This document shows, in pieces, positions 1 to 7,822 of a DNA stretch of 13,498 bases. The position numbers and the translations under genes were made by a program. The stretch's first letter is position 1. The number at the start of each line of letters is the position of its first letter. The notes beneath the pieces were generated by a model. It did no database searches, had not been told where the DNA came from, and was given only the letters and a program-made list of their open reading frames with translations. Source of the DNA: Bacteroidota bacterium (GTDB lineage: Bacteria > Bacteroidota > Bacteroidia > Chitinophagales > Saprospiraceae); assembly GCA_024277695.1 (NCBI GenBank), contig JAJRUR010000106.1, positions 1 through 13,498 on the forward strand, read 5' to 3'.

Positions 1-756
1 ATTACTTGTCCGGCTAACATATCACAAACTGCGGACCTCGGAGTGTGCAATGCTTTTGTGACAGTACCGCAACCGGATACTTCGGACAATTGTATGACGA
101 CCACGCTGACCAATGATTACAACGGCACCTCCGATGCTAGTGATACCTATCCTGTAGGAACTACCGTCGTGGTATGGACGGTGAGTGATGCGAGTGGCAA
201 TACTGCGCAGTGCTCGATGAATGTAACGGTGACAGATGATGAAGCACCGCAGATTACTTGTCCTGCCGATATTACGATGGATGCAGATCAAGGTGGTTGT
301 GATGCTTTTGTGACAGTACCGCAACCGGATACTTCAGACAATTGTATGACCACCACGCTGACCAATGATTATAACGGCACCTCTGATGCCTCTGATACCT
401 ATCCTGCCGGCACAACTGTTGTGGTATGGACAGTGACGGATGCGAGCGGTAATACATCGACCTGTAGTATGTCGATTACGGTAGTGGACAATATTCCTCC
501 GAGCATTACTTGTCCTGCGGATGCTTCAGCCGATGCAGATTCATTAACTTGTGATGCTTTTGTGACAGTGGGACCTGCTATAGCCACTGACAATTGTGAT
601 ACTGTCACTGTAGTCAATGATTACAACAATACTTCTGATGCTTCTGATACGTATCCTGTTGGCACTACGACTGTGGTATGGACTGCAACGGACATGAGTG
701 GCAATACAGCGACCTGTAGCATGTCAGTGACAGTGCGTGACACGGTAGCTCCTGTA
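1..756 (+). repeat. three tandem 252-bp HYR-encoding repeats
   Basis: Units are 1-252, 253-504 and 505-756, each beginning ATTACTTGTCC and encoding 84 residues with no length change. Units 1 and 2 are nearly identical in their centre: bases 50-83 match 302-335 without a difference, and both encode the same VTVPQPDTSDNC stretch and the same TNDYNGTSDASDTYP. Unit 3 is more diverged (VGPAIATDNC). The array reaches the window edge, so more units may lie to the left. Confidence 0.93.
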
Positions 757-2235
757 GTGGAATGTGATAAAATCAAACGAGAAATCCAATCCAACCTCAT
801 GGTAGATGTACTAGCTAGTGAGGCAGTTCGAACAGCCACAGACAATTGTTCAGGCCCTGTGGATGTCAGTTATAGCCCTACGGATCGTAATGATACTTTG
901 AGGACTTATACTTGTAATGATTTGATGGAAAATTCTGTAATGATATACGTATTTGACGAAAGTGGAAATGTAGATAGTTGTTCTGCGGTGATAGAGATTA
1001 TAGATCCGAATGGGTTCTGCAATGCTCCCAATCTAATGATATCCGGTGGTGCCGAGACTGAGTTTGGTGTATCAGTACCATTTGTTGAGATGCAGATGAT
1101 GTTGCATGAAATGCCTTATATGATTACAGACCAAGAGGGTCACTATCAATACGAGAATTTGATTGGTGCTCAAGATTATGAGATAAGTCCGCACCGTGAT
1201 GGTGATATGTACAATGGGCTGAGTACGCTGGATATGATCATGATACTGAGACATATATTAGGCATACGATTGCTAGAAAGTCCTTATCAGTACATTGCTG
1301 CAGATGTCAATCGAGATGACAATATCTCCGTGTTGGATATTTTGGATCTTCAAAGAATAATTCTTTTCCAATTAGAGAAAATGAATAACAATACATCTTG
1401 GCGATTTATAGACAAGTCTTATGAGTTTGTGGATCAGCGTGATCCATGGGTAGAGCCGTTTCCTGAAAGCATTTATTATGAATATCTGATGCAGGACATG
1501 ATGCATTCGGACTTTGTCGCCATTAAGGTAGGCGATGTCAATGGTAGTGTACGGCCTTCTGCCGGCCCTGTCGAAGGCAGATCCCTTAGATCTGTATATA
1601 TCGATTACTATCAACAGATGGATGGATCTGTTGAAATTACCGTAGAAGAGCCTGTAGAAGCAGATGGTGTACAGTTTGTACTCTTACTACCTGATGATGC
1701 TAAGCAGAGGTGGGACGTAGAAGTCGAGTTAGGTGCTCAAGGACTGATACAGAATGCCTATTGGATATCAGACAATCAGCTTGCTATTCAAATCATTGCC
1801 GGCTCTACAATGTCGCTAAATCAAGGTGATGTGCTTGTAAGTTTGAAGAGCCGTACAGGCTTCTATGACTCTAAGATCGATATCAGCCTTGACCAAGAAG
1901 TTGTCCGGCCCGAGTTATATCAAGGTGAAGAAGTCTTGAAGCTCAAATTCGGTACCGAACTTTTGGAAGGAGAGGGAGTTGTTCTTTATCAGAATATTCC
2001 GAATCCCTTTGATCAGCGGACAAAGATTAGATATCAGCTAGCAAATGATCAAGAAGTAAGTTTCAGAATGTATGATGCCCAAGGTGCCTTGCTAATAAGT
2101 AGGTCATATCAGGCTCAACGCGGGATGAATGAAATAATAGTAACTGCAGAAGATATCCCATATGGAGGACTCGTCTATTATGAGATCAGCTCAGATAAGT
2201 TTAAGCTTGTGAAGAAAATGATATTTAATCCGTAA
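1..2235 (+). CDS. HYR-repeat surface protein with dockerin-like module and T9SS sorting domain (5' partial)
   Basis: The reading frame is open from base 1, so the true start lies outside the window; an in-frame GTG at 43 sits inside a repeat and is not a credible start. Visible protein is 744 residues. Numbering from the edge, residues 1-252 are three HYR repeats of 84 residues, each with ITCPA, DNC and a WT..D.SGNT..CSM strand. Residues about 253-340 are a divergent TDNC-type module. Residues about 341-400 resemble a carboxypeptidase-regulatory-like beta sandwich (ITDQEGHYQYENL). Two dockerin-like calcium loops follow, D400-D411 and D435-D446, each leading into a helix of the LRHILGI or LQRIIL kind. 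Residues about 530-650 look like a degenerate cohesin-like beta domain. The tail from about 660 (LYQNIPNPF) is a T9SS type A sorting domain, so the protein is probably exported by T9SS and attached to or released from the surface. Adhesion or matrix function is inferred; no catalytic motif is seen. Confidence 0.88.
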   Translation: MTCPANISQTADLGVCNAFVTVPQPDTSDNCMTTTLTNDYNGTSDASDTYPVGTTVVVWTVSDASGNTAQCSMNVTVTDDEAPQITCPADITMDADQGGCDAFVTVPQPDTSDNCMTTTLTNDYNGTSDASDTYPAGTTVVVWTVTDASGNTSTCSMSITVVDNIPPSITCPADASADADSLTCDAFVTVGPAIATDNCDTVTVVNDYNNTSDASDTYPVGTTTVVWTATDMSGNTATCSMSVTVRDTVAPVVECDKIKREIQSNLMVDVLASEAVRTATDNCSGPVDVSYSPTDRNDTLRTYTCNDLMENSVMIYVFDESGNVDSCSAVIEIIDPNGFCNAPNLMISGGAETEFGVSVPFVEMQMMLHEMPYMITDQEGHYQYENLIGAQDYEISPHRDGDMYNGLSTLDMIMILRHILGIRLLESPYQYIAADVNRDDNISVLDILDLQRIILFQLEKMNNNTSWRFIDKSYEFVDQRDPWVEPFPESIYYEYLMQDMMHSDFVAIKVGDVNGSVRPSAGPVEGRSLRSVYIDYYQQMDGSVEITVEEPVEADGVQFVLLLPDDAKQRWDVEVELGAQGLIQNAYWISDNQLAIQIIAGSTMSLNQGDVLVSLKSRTGFYDSKIDISLDQEVVRPELYQGEEVLKLKFGTELLEGEGVVLYQNIPNPFDQRTKIRYQLANDQEVSFRMYDAQGALLISRSYQAQRGMNEIIVTAEDIPYGGLVYYEISSDKFKLVKKMIFNP

Positions 2236-2292
2236 ATGGACAGAATATAGCTATAAAGATCAATTGTAATTTTTCTTGTTGTTCGGTGGTAT

Positions 2293-2319
2293 TGGGGCTA
2301 TCTGTAAAGGATAGCCCCA
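2293..2319 (+). terminator. hairpin terminator candidate after the first HYR gene
   Basis: A perfect 10-bp stem, TGGGGCTATC (2293-2302) with GATAGCCCCA (2310-2319), closes a 7-base loop. It lies 58 bases after the stop codon. The sequence after it (TATGTTTATTT) is T-rich but has no clean run, so termination strength is uncertain. Confidence 0.6.
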
Positions 2320-2434
2320 TATGTTTATTTATAATAATGTATAAATAACTGAATGTAAAGAATATATAATTTATATAAATATGTAATTCTATAAATACCA
2401 TATTTTGGGTATATAGAACATATTATAACTAATC

Positions 2435-2442
2435 TATATTTG
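2435..2442 (+). promoter_or_regulatory. possible Bacteroidota -7 element (TATATTTG)
   Basis: Matches the TAnnTTTG consensus of Bacteroidota sigma-ABfr promoters. A TTTG lies upstream at 2404-2407, but the 27-base gap is longer than the usual 19-21, so only the -7 half is supported. It would give a leader of about 170 bases for the 1349-residue protein. Confidence 0.35.
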
Positions 2443-2619
2443 TCCCGTATTCGGAACCTACAGCCGAATTCTTTTTTTATTCCTACCTAAGTTTTAGAAC
2501 CCACAATTTTCTGAGTTCTGTAAGTTAATTCAGGGTGCATTGTAACTATACATCAATCCCATCCCAATTGAATTGTCTTAGAGCTCCAGGCTATTTTTTT
2601 AACTAAAACTTAAATTCTC

Positions 2620-5600
2620 ATGAAGAAAACTACATTTTTTTCTCGTTTTAGTTCGGTCTTAGGAGTTAGTAAAACCATTCCCATCACCGCAACTAGTTTT
2701 TTAATGCTCTTTATGCTTTGGTCACAGGGCATAAATGCGCAAAATTGTCAATTGAATTGTATCAGTGCACCTCCTGGACAACATGCGCTACAGGTTAGTG
2801 TAGATACTGCTTGTGAGGCCTACATTTATCCTCGTGATTATATCGTAGGTGAGGATTCTACTTGTTCGTCAGGTGTCTTTTATGCCTTGGTACATACTGT
2901 AGGAGATGTTACCGATACTATAGCTTTTGGCAATCCTGCTATTATACCGGCGGGTACACCACTCAATACGGTATACACTTTGGTGATTCAGGATAGTATT
3001 ACTTTGCAGAGTTGCTGGTCTTCGATCTTATTAGAAGATAAGTTACCTCCAAAAATTACTTGTGGAGACACCACGATGTCTTGTATTGCACTGGGTACTT
3101 TTTTGCCGGTAGCTACGGATAATTGTGATCCGAATCCTACGGTGACTTTGGTCAATATCCTTCCGGATTCTTGTGATCAAGCTTCTGGTAATACGATACA
3201 GCGCCGAGTATATCAGACTTCTGACCATAATGGCGCAGTTTCACCCCCATGTACTTTGACGATTAATATTACACCCCTGCCGCTGGATACTATAGACTAT
3301 CCTAATGACACAAATCTGTTATGCGATTCCGGTTATCCGACCACTAATCTTGGTGGTGTGGATGGTGCTCCTCATCCATCAGCTTCCGGTGAACCAATGG
3401 TGGGTCCGATCGGACTGTACACCAATCCTCAAGACCAGTGCAATCTGATTGTAGATTTTACAGATAGAGATATTCCATTCCAAGGGTGTAAGGATGGTAT
3501 TTTGAAAAAGATATTGAGAACTTGGAGAGTGACACAATGGCTTTGTACCGGTCAAGATACGACGATTACTATGATTCAGAAAATAGAAATCATTGATGAC
3601 AAAGGACCACAAATCACCTGTCCTGCGGATATGACCGTTGCAGCCGGAACATCTACTTGCGAGGCATTGGTCAATCTACCCCCAGCTTCTGCGACAGATA
3701 ATTGTGGCACTGCGATTACTTATTCAGTGCTGACCCCTGTTGGTATATTAAATTCGAATGGAGGAAGTATTTTATTGCCTGTAGGTAATCATATCATCAC
3801 TTATCAGGCGGATGATGCTTGTGGCAATAGGAATACTTGTGAGATGAGCGTTACTGTACAAGATTTGTCTCCGCCGGAACCGGTTTGTGATGCCCATACC
3901 ATCGTATCATTGACCACTACGGGAACTGCGACCGTTTATGCCAGTACTTTTGATGACGGATCACATGATAACTGTTCCAATGTGTATTTCAAAGTACGTC
4001 GAATGAATATCGGAGAATGTGATCAACTCAATGGAGATGATAATCCGGGTGGTATTTATGATGAATGGTTTGATGATGCAGCTCAATTCTGCTGTGAGGA
4101 TATCGGCAATAGCCCGATTATGGTCATATTTAGAGTGTACGATGTAGATCCGGGAGCAGGACCAGTTAGTCCGGGCAGACATAATGATGATCTATTGGGT
4201 CATTACAATGATTGTATGGTAGAAGTCACTGTTCAGGATAAATTACCCCCGGTGGTGAGTTGTCCACCTAACATTACTGTGAGTTGTGAGTTTGATTACA
4301 ATTCTGAAAATTTGGCAGCGACGTTTGGTACTGTGGTTCCTGCCGGAACTATCAGAGACAGTATTATCATAGTAGATCCTGCATGGAATGGAAATAGTGC
4401 ACCGCGGTTTTGGGGTCTGGATGGAGAAGGTCGCGACAATTGTAATGTAGTCGTAGAGGAATTGCCCAAGCAAGAAAATCTTTCATCTTGTGGGTTTGGT
4501 ACGATTAGGAGATCTTGGAGAGTTACTGATGATGGTGGCCGGACAGCTTTCTGCAATCAGACAATTACCATAGTAAATACTACACCTTTTGAGCCACTAA
4601 GAAATGCTTTTCCTCCTAATATTACACTTTCGGAGTGCAATATTGCTAACCTCACTCCGGATGTGACCGGTGATGTGGATATATCTAATGACAACGAATG
4701 CTCGCTTGTGGCAGTTGATTATGAAGATCAAGTCTTTGAGGTGGTACCGGGAGCCTGTTTTAAAATACTGAGAACTTGGACCATTTTGGACTGGTGTCAG
4801 TTTGATCGCAATGGTAATGGTATTTGGAAGCAGGTACAAAGTATCAAGATTATAAACACTGAGCGACCTGTATTTACTTCTTCTTGTACCAGTCCTGCAC
4901 CGGTAGAGTCCAATGATCCGAACTGTGGTACTGCAGAGGTGGTACTGCGAGAAACAGGAGAAGATGATTGTACACCTCCTGAGGATCTTGTGTATGGTTA
5001 TGCAATTGATTTAAATAATGACGGATCTTACGAAATCACGGGCAATACCAACGATGCTACCGGGCAATATCCGATAGGTGTGCACAAAATTAGATGGACC
5101 ATCGAGGATATGTGTGGTAATAAAGAGAGTTGTTCTTATACTTTTGAAGTTCAGAGCAAGACCAAGCCGATTATGTATTGTCGTGATGTCATTACTATCG
5201 TCGATGATAATGGTGAAGCAGTCATTTGGGCTAGCGATGTAGATCTAGGTAGTTCCCATCCATGTGGTAATCCGATCACATTATCTTTTACTACCAATCC
5301 TGCAGATTCATTCATCACGTTCACTTGTGCGGACTTAGGTGATAATATCGTAAGGCTATATGGTATTGATCATTTGGGCAATTATGATTACTGTGAGGTC
5401 AATATCATCATTCAAGATAATCAGAGGGATGTCTGTCCGGATGTACCACGAATCCATATAAGCGGAGAGGTAATGACCGAACATGATGTGCCGGTGAGTA
5501 GTACGGAGATGAATCTGGATGGTTCCGGACTGGACATGTTGCTGACAGATCAACAGGGAGCATATGCATTTAACGGTATGGATGCCGGTGGTGACTATAT

Positions 5601-6669
5601 CATGCGACCATATAATAACGAAAATGCCGGCGAATCTGTTAGTACCATTGATTTGATCCATATCCAGCGTCATATATTAGGTATCACAAGATTTGATTCT
5701 CCTTACCAGTATATCGCTGCAGATGCTGATAATTCCAAATCAATTAATGTTGTGGACTTACTGGCGATTCAGCAAGTTATCTTAGGACTTTCGTCCGAAT
5801 TTCCTAATAATACTTCTTGGAAGTTTATCGATCGAGGGTTCTTATTTTCGGATGATGATCCGCTTACTCAAGCTTATCCGCAGACCTATGAGATCAATAA
5901 TCTGGCAGGGCATATGAAGATCAACTTTGTCGGTGTAAAAGTCGGTGATGTCAACAATTCGTTCAGAGCTCGCTTTACGGATGAAGGAGTGACTACTCGA
6001 TCTACTTTTGATCTAGAGACTCAGAATGTGGTCTATCAAGCAGGGGATGCGATAGAGATCGGTATGCAGACCGACAAGGGTGAGTTGATCACCGGAATGC
6101 AGTTTGCATTTAGTTATGACCAATCCAAGGCCACATTTGAAGGAATCGTATCGGACAAGTTGGATATATCTGAAGTCAATTACAATGATGTGGGAGGTAA
6201 GGTACTTGTAAGTTGGTTTGATGCCAAAGGTGCGCCGGTCCTCGTAGATGAGACTTTGTTTAGCTTAGTATTCAGAGCCAAGCAAGTGACAAGTACTTCT
6301 GATTTGGTGCAGTTGATGGAGGATGATCTTTCCGCAGAAGTATATGGATCTGAGGTAGATGCCCAGAAACTCCGTATCAATATTAAAGGTCAGGTCAGAG
6401 ATGGAGGTCAATATGTGCTCTACCAAAACAGGCCAAATCCTTTTAATGGTGAGACTACTATTGCTTTCGAGATGCCGGCTAGCGGATTAGTCCAGCTAAA
6501 AATAATGGATGTCTCGGGTAGAGTCATTATGCAGCGCGATGTAGATGCTGTTGCAGGCTACAATGAGTTGCGCATATCTATATCTGACATAAACACTACA
6601 GGTGTTCTATACTATCAATTATCCAATGACGAATTTGTAGCTACTAAGCGTATGATGATTATGAATTGA
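2620..6669 (+). CDS. large HYR-domain surface protein with dockerin-like, cohesin-like and T9SS sorting domains
   Basis: Complete 1349-residue protein. Residues 1-40 are a signal peptide: basic start, long n-region, hydrophobic core TSFLMLFMLW, probable cleavage after GINA. HYR or HYR-like modules begin near residues 143 (PPKITC), 329 (GPQITCPADM, the most canonical), 542 (PPVVSCPPNI), 748 and 847. A second motif, KILRTW or IRRSW, recurs around W302, W633 and W720 and lies before an HYR start. Residues about 938-998 are a regulatory-like beta sandwich (LLTDQQGAYAFNG). Dockerin-like loops span N1000-D1011 and D1035-D1046; the first has Asn at two calcium positions. Residues about 1126-1257 resemble a cohesin-type beta domain (GMQFAFSYDQSKATFEG). 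The C-terminus from about 1264 (LYQNRPNPFNGET) is a T9SS type A sorting domain. The order matches the upstream paralogue. It is likely a secreted, calcium-binding adhesive or scaffold protein; that role is inferred from modules only. Confidence 0.9.
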   Translation: MKKTTFFSRFSSVLGVSKTIPITATSFLMLFMLWSQGINAQNCQLNCISAPPGQHALQVSVDTACEAYIYPRDYIVGEDSTCSSGVFYALVHTVGDVTDTIAFGNPAIIPAGTPLNTVYTLVIQDSITLQSCWSSILLEDKLPPKITCGDTTMSCIALGTFLPVATDNCDPNPTVTLVNILPDSCDQASGNTIQRRVYQTSDHNGAVSPPCTLTINITPLPLDTIDYPNDTNLLCDSGYPTTNLGGVDGAPHPSASGEPMVGPIGLYTNPQDQCNLIVDFTDRDIPFQGCKDGILKKILRTWRVTQWLCTGQDTTITMIQKIEIIDDKGPQITCPADMTVAAGTSTCEALVNLPPASATDNCGTAITYSVLTPVGILNSNGGSILLPVGNHIITYQADDACGNRNTCEMSVTVQDLSPPEPVCDAHTIVSLTTTGTATVYASTFDDGSHDNCSNVYFKVRRMNIGECDQLNGDDNPGGIYDEWFDDAAQFCCEDIGNSPIMVIFRVYDVDPGAGPVSPGRHNDDLLGHYNDCMVEVTVQDKLPPVVSCPPNITVSCEFDYNSENLAATFGTVVPAGTIRDSIIIVDPAWNGNSAPRFWGLDGEGRDNCNVVVEELPKQENLSSCGFGTIRRSWRVTDDGGRTAFCNQTITIVNTTPFEPLRNAFPPNITLSECNIANLTPDVTGDVDISNDNECSLVAVDYEDQVFEVVPGACFKILRTWTILDWCQFDRNGNGIWKQVQSIKIINTERPVFTSSCTSPAPVESNDPNCGTAEVVLRETGEDDCTPPEDLVYGYAIDLNNDGSYEITGNTNDATGQYPIGVHKIRWTIEDMCGNKESCSYTFEVQSKTKPIMYCRDVITIVDDNGEAVIWASDVDLGSSHPCGNPITLSFTTNPADSFITFTCADLGDNIVRLYGIDHLGNYDYCEVNIIIQDNQRDVCPDVPRIHISGEVMTEHDVPVSSTEMNLDGSGLDMLLTDQQGAYAFNGMDAGGDYIMRPYNNENAGESVSTIDLIHIQRHILGITRFDSPYQYIAADADNSKSINVVDLLAIQQVILGLSSEFPNNTSWKFIDRGFLFSDDDPLTQAYPQTYEINNLAGHMKINFVGVKVGDVNNSFRARFTDEGVTTRSTFDLETQNVVYQAGDAIEIGMQTDKGELITGMQFAFSYDQSKATFEGIVSDKLDISEVNYNDVGGKVLVSWFDAKGAPVLVDETLFSLVFRAKQVTSTSDLVQLMEDDLSAEVYGSEVDAQKLRINIKGQVRDGGQYVLYQNRPNPFNGETTIAFEMPASGLVQLKIMDVSGRVIMQRDVDAVAGYNELRISISDINTTGVLYYQLSNDEFVATKRMMIMN

Positions 6670-6710
6670 TCATTGGATTAAAAAAAACAGGATCATTGTT
6701 TTTGGGATGG

Positions 6711-6750
6711 GTCCCTTCTCGGCTTCGGCCGAGAGGGGTCTTTTTCTTTT
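6711..6750 (+). terminator. strong rho-independent terminator with UUCG tetraloop
   Basis: Stem 6713-6723 pairs with 6728-6738 (11 bp, one G-U) around a TTCG loop closed by C-G, the extra-stable cUUCGg fold. One mismatch and a further G-C pair extend the base. It is followed by TTTTTCTTTT. It lies about 40 bases after the large surface-protein gene and insulates ruvX from it. Confidence 0.92.
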
Positions 6751-6795
6751 TGGTAGAAGGTCTAAATAAAGATATAGTATGAACTAAAAGCGACC

Positions 6796-6803
6796 TATAT
6801 TTG
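6796..6803 (+). promoter_or_regulatory. possible -7 element (TATATTTG) upstream of ruvX
   Basis: Same octamer as at 2435-2442 and a match to TAnnTTTG. It ends 15 bases before the ruvX ATG, so the transcript would have a very short leader. No TTTG is found at the usual -33 spacing. Confidence 0.4.
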
Positions 6804-6818
6804 TATAGAAATGGTACA

Positions 6819-7226
6819 ATGTCAAGGATAATAGCTATAGATTATGGGACCAAACGAGTTGGAATCGCTGTGACGGATCCCTTACAGATCATTGCGAGTC
6901 CATTGACGACCATTGAGCGATCGGACTTGGATGATTTTATAGATTCTTATATGGTTGAGGAAGAGGTGGAGCAGTTAGTGATTGGTTATCCGCGGCATGT
7001 GGATGGGACGCGGATGCCTTTGTGCAAACAAATCGATAGTTGGGTGGAGACCTTTGTTGAGAAACATCCTCGGGTAACAGTGCATAGAACAGAGGAGTCT
7101 TATACTTCTGTGGAGGCTGTAGAAGCTTTGATCCAAGCGGGTATAAAGAAAAAGAAGCGCCGTCAAAAGGCATTGATCGACCGAATGAGTGCCTGCCTTA
7201 TATTAAAGCGGTATTTGCAACACTAA
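6819..7226 (+). CDS. ruvX: putative Holliday junction resolvase / pre-16S rRNA nuclease RuvX (YqgF)
   Basis: 135 residues from the ATG at 6819; an in-frame TTG at 6801 overlaps the promoter-like octamer and would add six residues before the family's natural start, so it is not used. The protein opens MSRIIAIDYGTKRVGIAVTD, the RNase H-fold first strand with catalytic D8. Residues 53-64 (LVIGYPRHVDGT) form the conserved second block. The third block reads TEESYTS at 91-97, keeping acidic E93. D121 in LIDRMSA is the third acidic residue. The family resolves or trims nucleic acids: YqgF matures the 5' end of 16S rRNA in E. coli and has been proposed as a resolvase. Odd point: the usual DER of the third block is EES here, losing the conserved Arg. 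It is followed after 17 bases by def and is probably co-transcribed with it. Confidence 0.92.
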   Translation: MSRIIAIDYGTKRVGIAVTDPLQIIASPLTTIERSDLDDFIDSYMVEEEVEQLVIGYPRHVDGTRMPLCKQIDSWVETFVEKHPRVTVHRTEESYTSVEAVEALIQAGIKKKKRRQKALIDRMSACLILKRYLQH

Positions 7227-7243
7227 TAAATAATTTTGAGCAA

Positions 7244-7801
7244 GTGATATTACCTATTTATACTTATGGACAGCCGGTGCTGCGAAGAAAAACACAAATG
7301 GTGTCTTTGGAGTCCGGCGATGATCTATCCAATTTGATCTCTGATATGTGGGAGACCATGTATAATGCCTCCGGCGTAGGTCTGGCAGCTCCTCAGATAG
7401 GGAGATCGCTTAGGCTGTTTGTGGTGGATACTTTTCAGATGCAGGATGAAGAGATGAAAGAAAAAGGTATAAAGCAGGTTTTTATCAATGCGGAGATGCT
7501 GGATGAGTGGAATACACCATGGCTGTTTGAGGAAGGCTGTCTGAGTATTCCGAAGCTGACAGGCGAAGTGGAGCGAAAGTCTAATATCAAGATACGATAT
7601 TTGGATGAAAGCCTACAGGAGCAAATACAGGAATTTGATGGTATCAATGCACGAGTCATTCAGCACGAATATGACCATGTGGAGGGGATTTTGTTTGTGG
7701 AGAAGTTAAAACCGGTCAAGCGCAGGTTATTATCTCGCAAGCTAGAAATGATGCGTAAAGGAAAAGTAAAGGCAGACTACAAGATTAAGGTGCCACGATA
7801 G
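7244..7801 (+). CDS. def: peptide deformylase
   Basis: 185 residues. The enzyme removes the formyl group from the N-terminal methionine of nascent proteins and works in the cytoplasm with a bound Fe(II) or similar metal. All three family motifs are intact: GVGLAAPQ at about 44-51, EGCLS at about 97-101 (the Cys is a metal ligand) and HEYDH at 141-145 (two His ligands and the catalytic Glu). The start is a GTG at 7244; it gives MILPIYTYG, the usual N-terminus of Bacteroidota deformylases, and no nearby ATG in frame fits. The gene begins 17 bases after ruvX. Length is typical for the family, with a basic C-terminal extension (KRRLLSRKLEMMRKGKVK). Confidence 0.96.
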   Translation: MILPIYTYGQPVLRRKTQMVSLESGDDLSNLISDMWETMYNASGVGLAAPQIGRSLRLFVVDTFQMQDEEMKEKGIKQVFINAEMLDEWNTPWLFEEGCLSIPKLTGEVERKSNIKIRYLDESLQEQIQEFDGINARVIQHEYDHVEGILFVEKLKPVKRRLLSRKLEMMRKGKVKADYKIKVPR

Positions 7802-7822
7802 ACGGAGGGTTCTGTCTATTTT
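7798..7822. terminator. shared hairpin between convergent def and rnhA
   Basis: Stem 7798-7806 pairs with 7811-7819 (9 bp, one G-U) around loop GGGT, followed by TTTT on the + side. The TAG stop of def (7799-7801) pairs exactly with the complement of the rnhA stop (7816-7818). It is probably a terminator for def; the rnhA direction lacks a good T run. Confidence 0.6.

Larger units (their letters stand above)
2236..2619. other. 384-bp intergenic region, AT-rich, no gene seen
   Basis: No credible reading frame on either strand. It holds a hairpin at 2293-2319 close to the upstream stop codon and an AT-rich stretch (about 2320-2445) that ends in a TATATTTG element at 2435-2442. The segment from 2443 to the ATG at 2620 would be a leader of about 170 bases; no riboswitch fold is recognised in it. 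Confidence 0.7.

Noticed and set aside
1..756. Tandem repeats considered as a CRISPR-like or satellite array
   Set aside because: The 252-bp units keep one open reading frame and encode HYR domains.
22..845. Several minus-strand reading frames opposite the HYR repeats
   Set aside because: They recur with the 252-bp period and are shadows of the repeat-encoding strand.
6668..6698. Direct repeat GATCATTG at 6668-6675 and 6691-6698
   Set aside because: Only 8 bases with no flanking structure or mobile element; likely chance.
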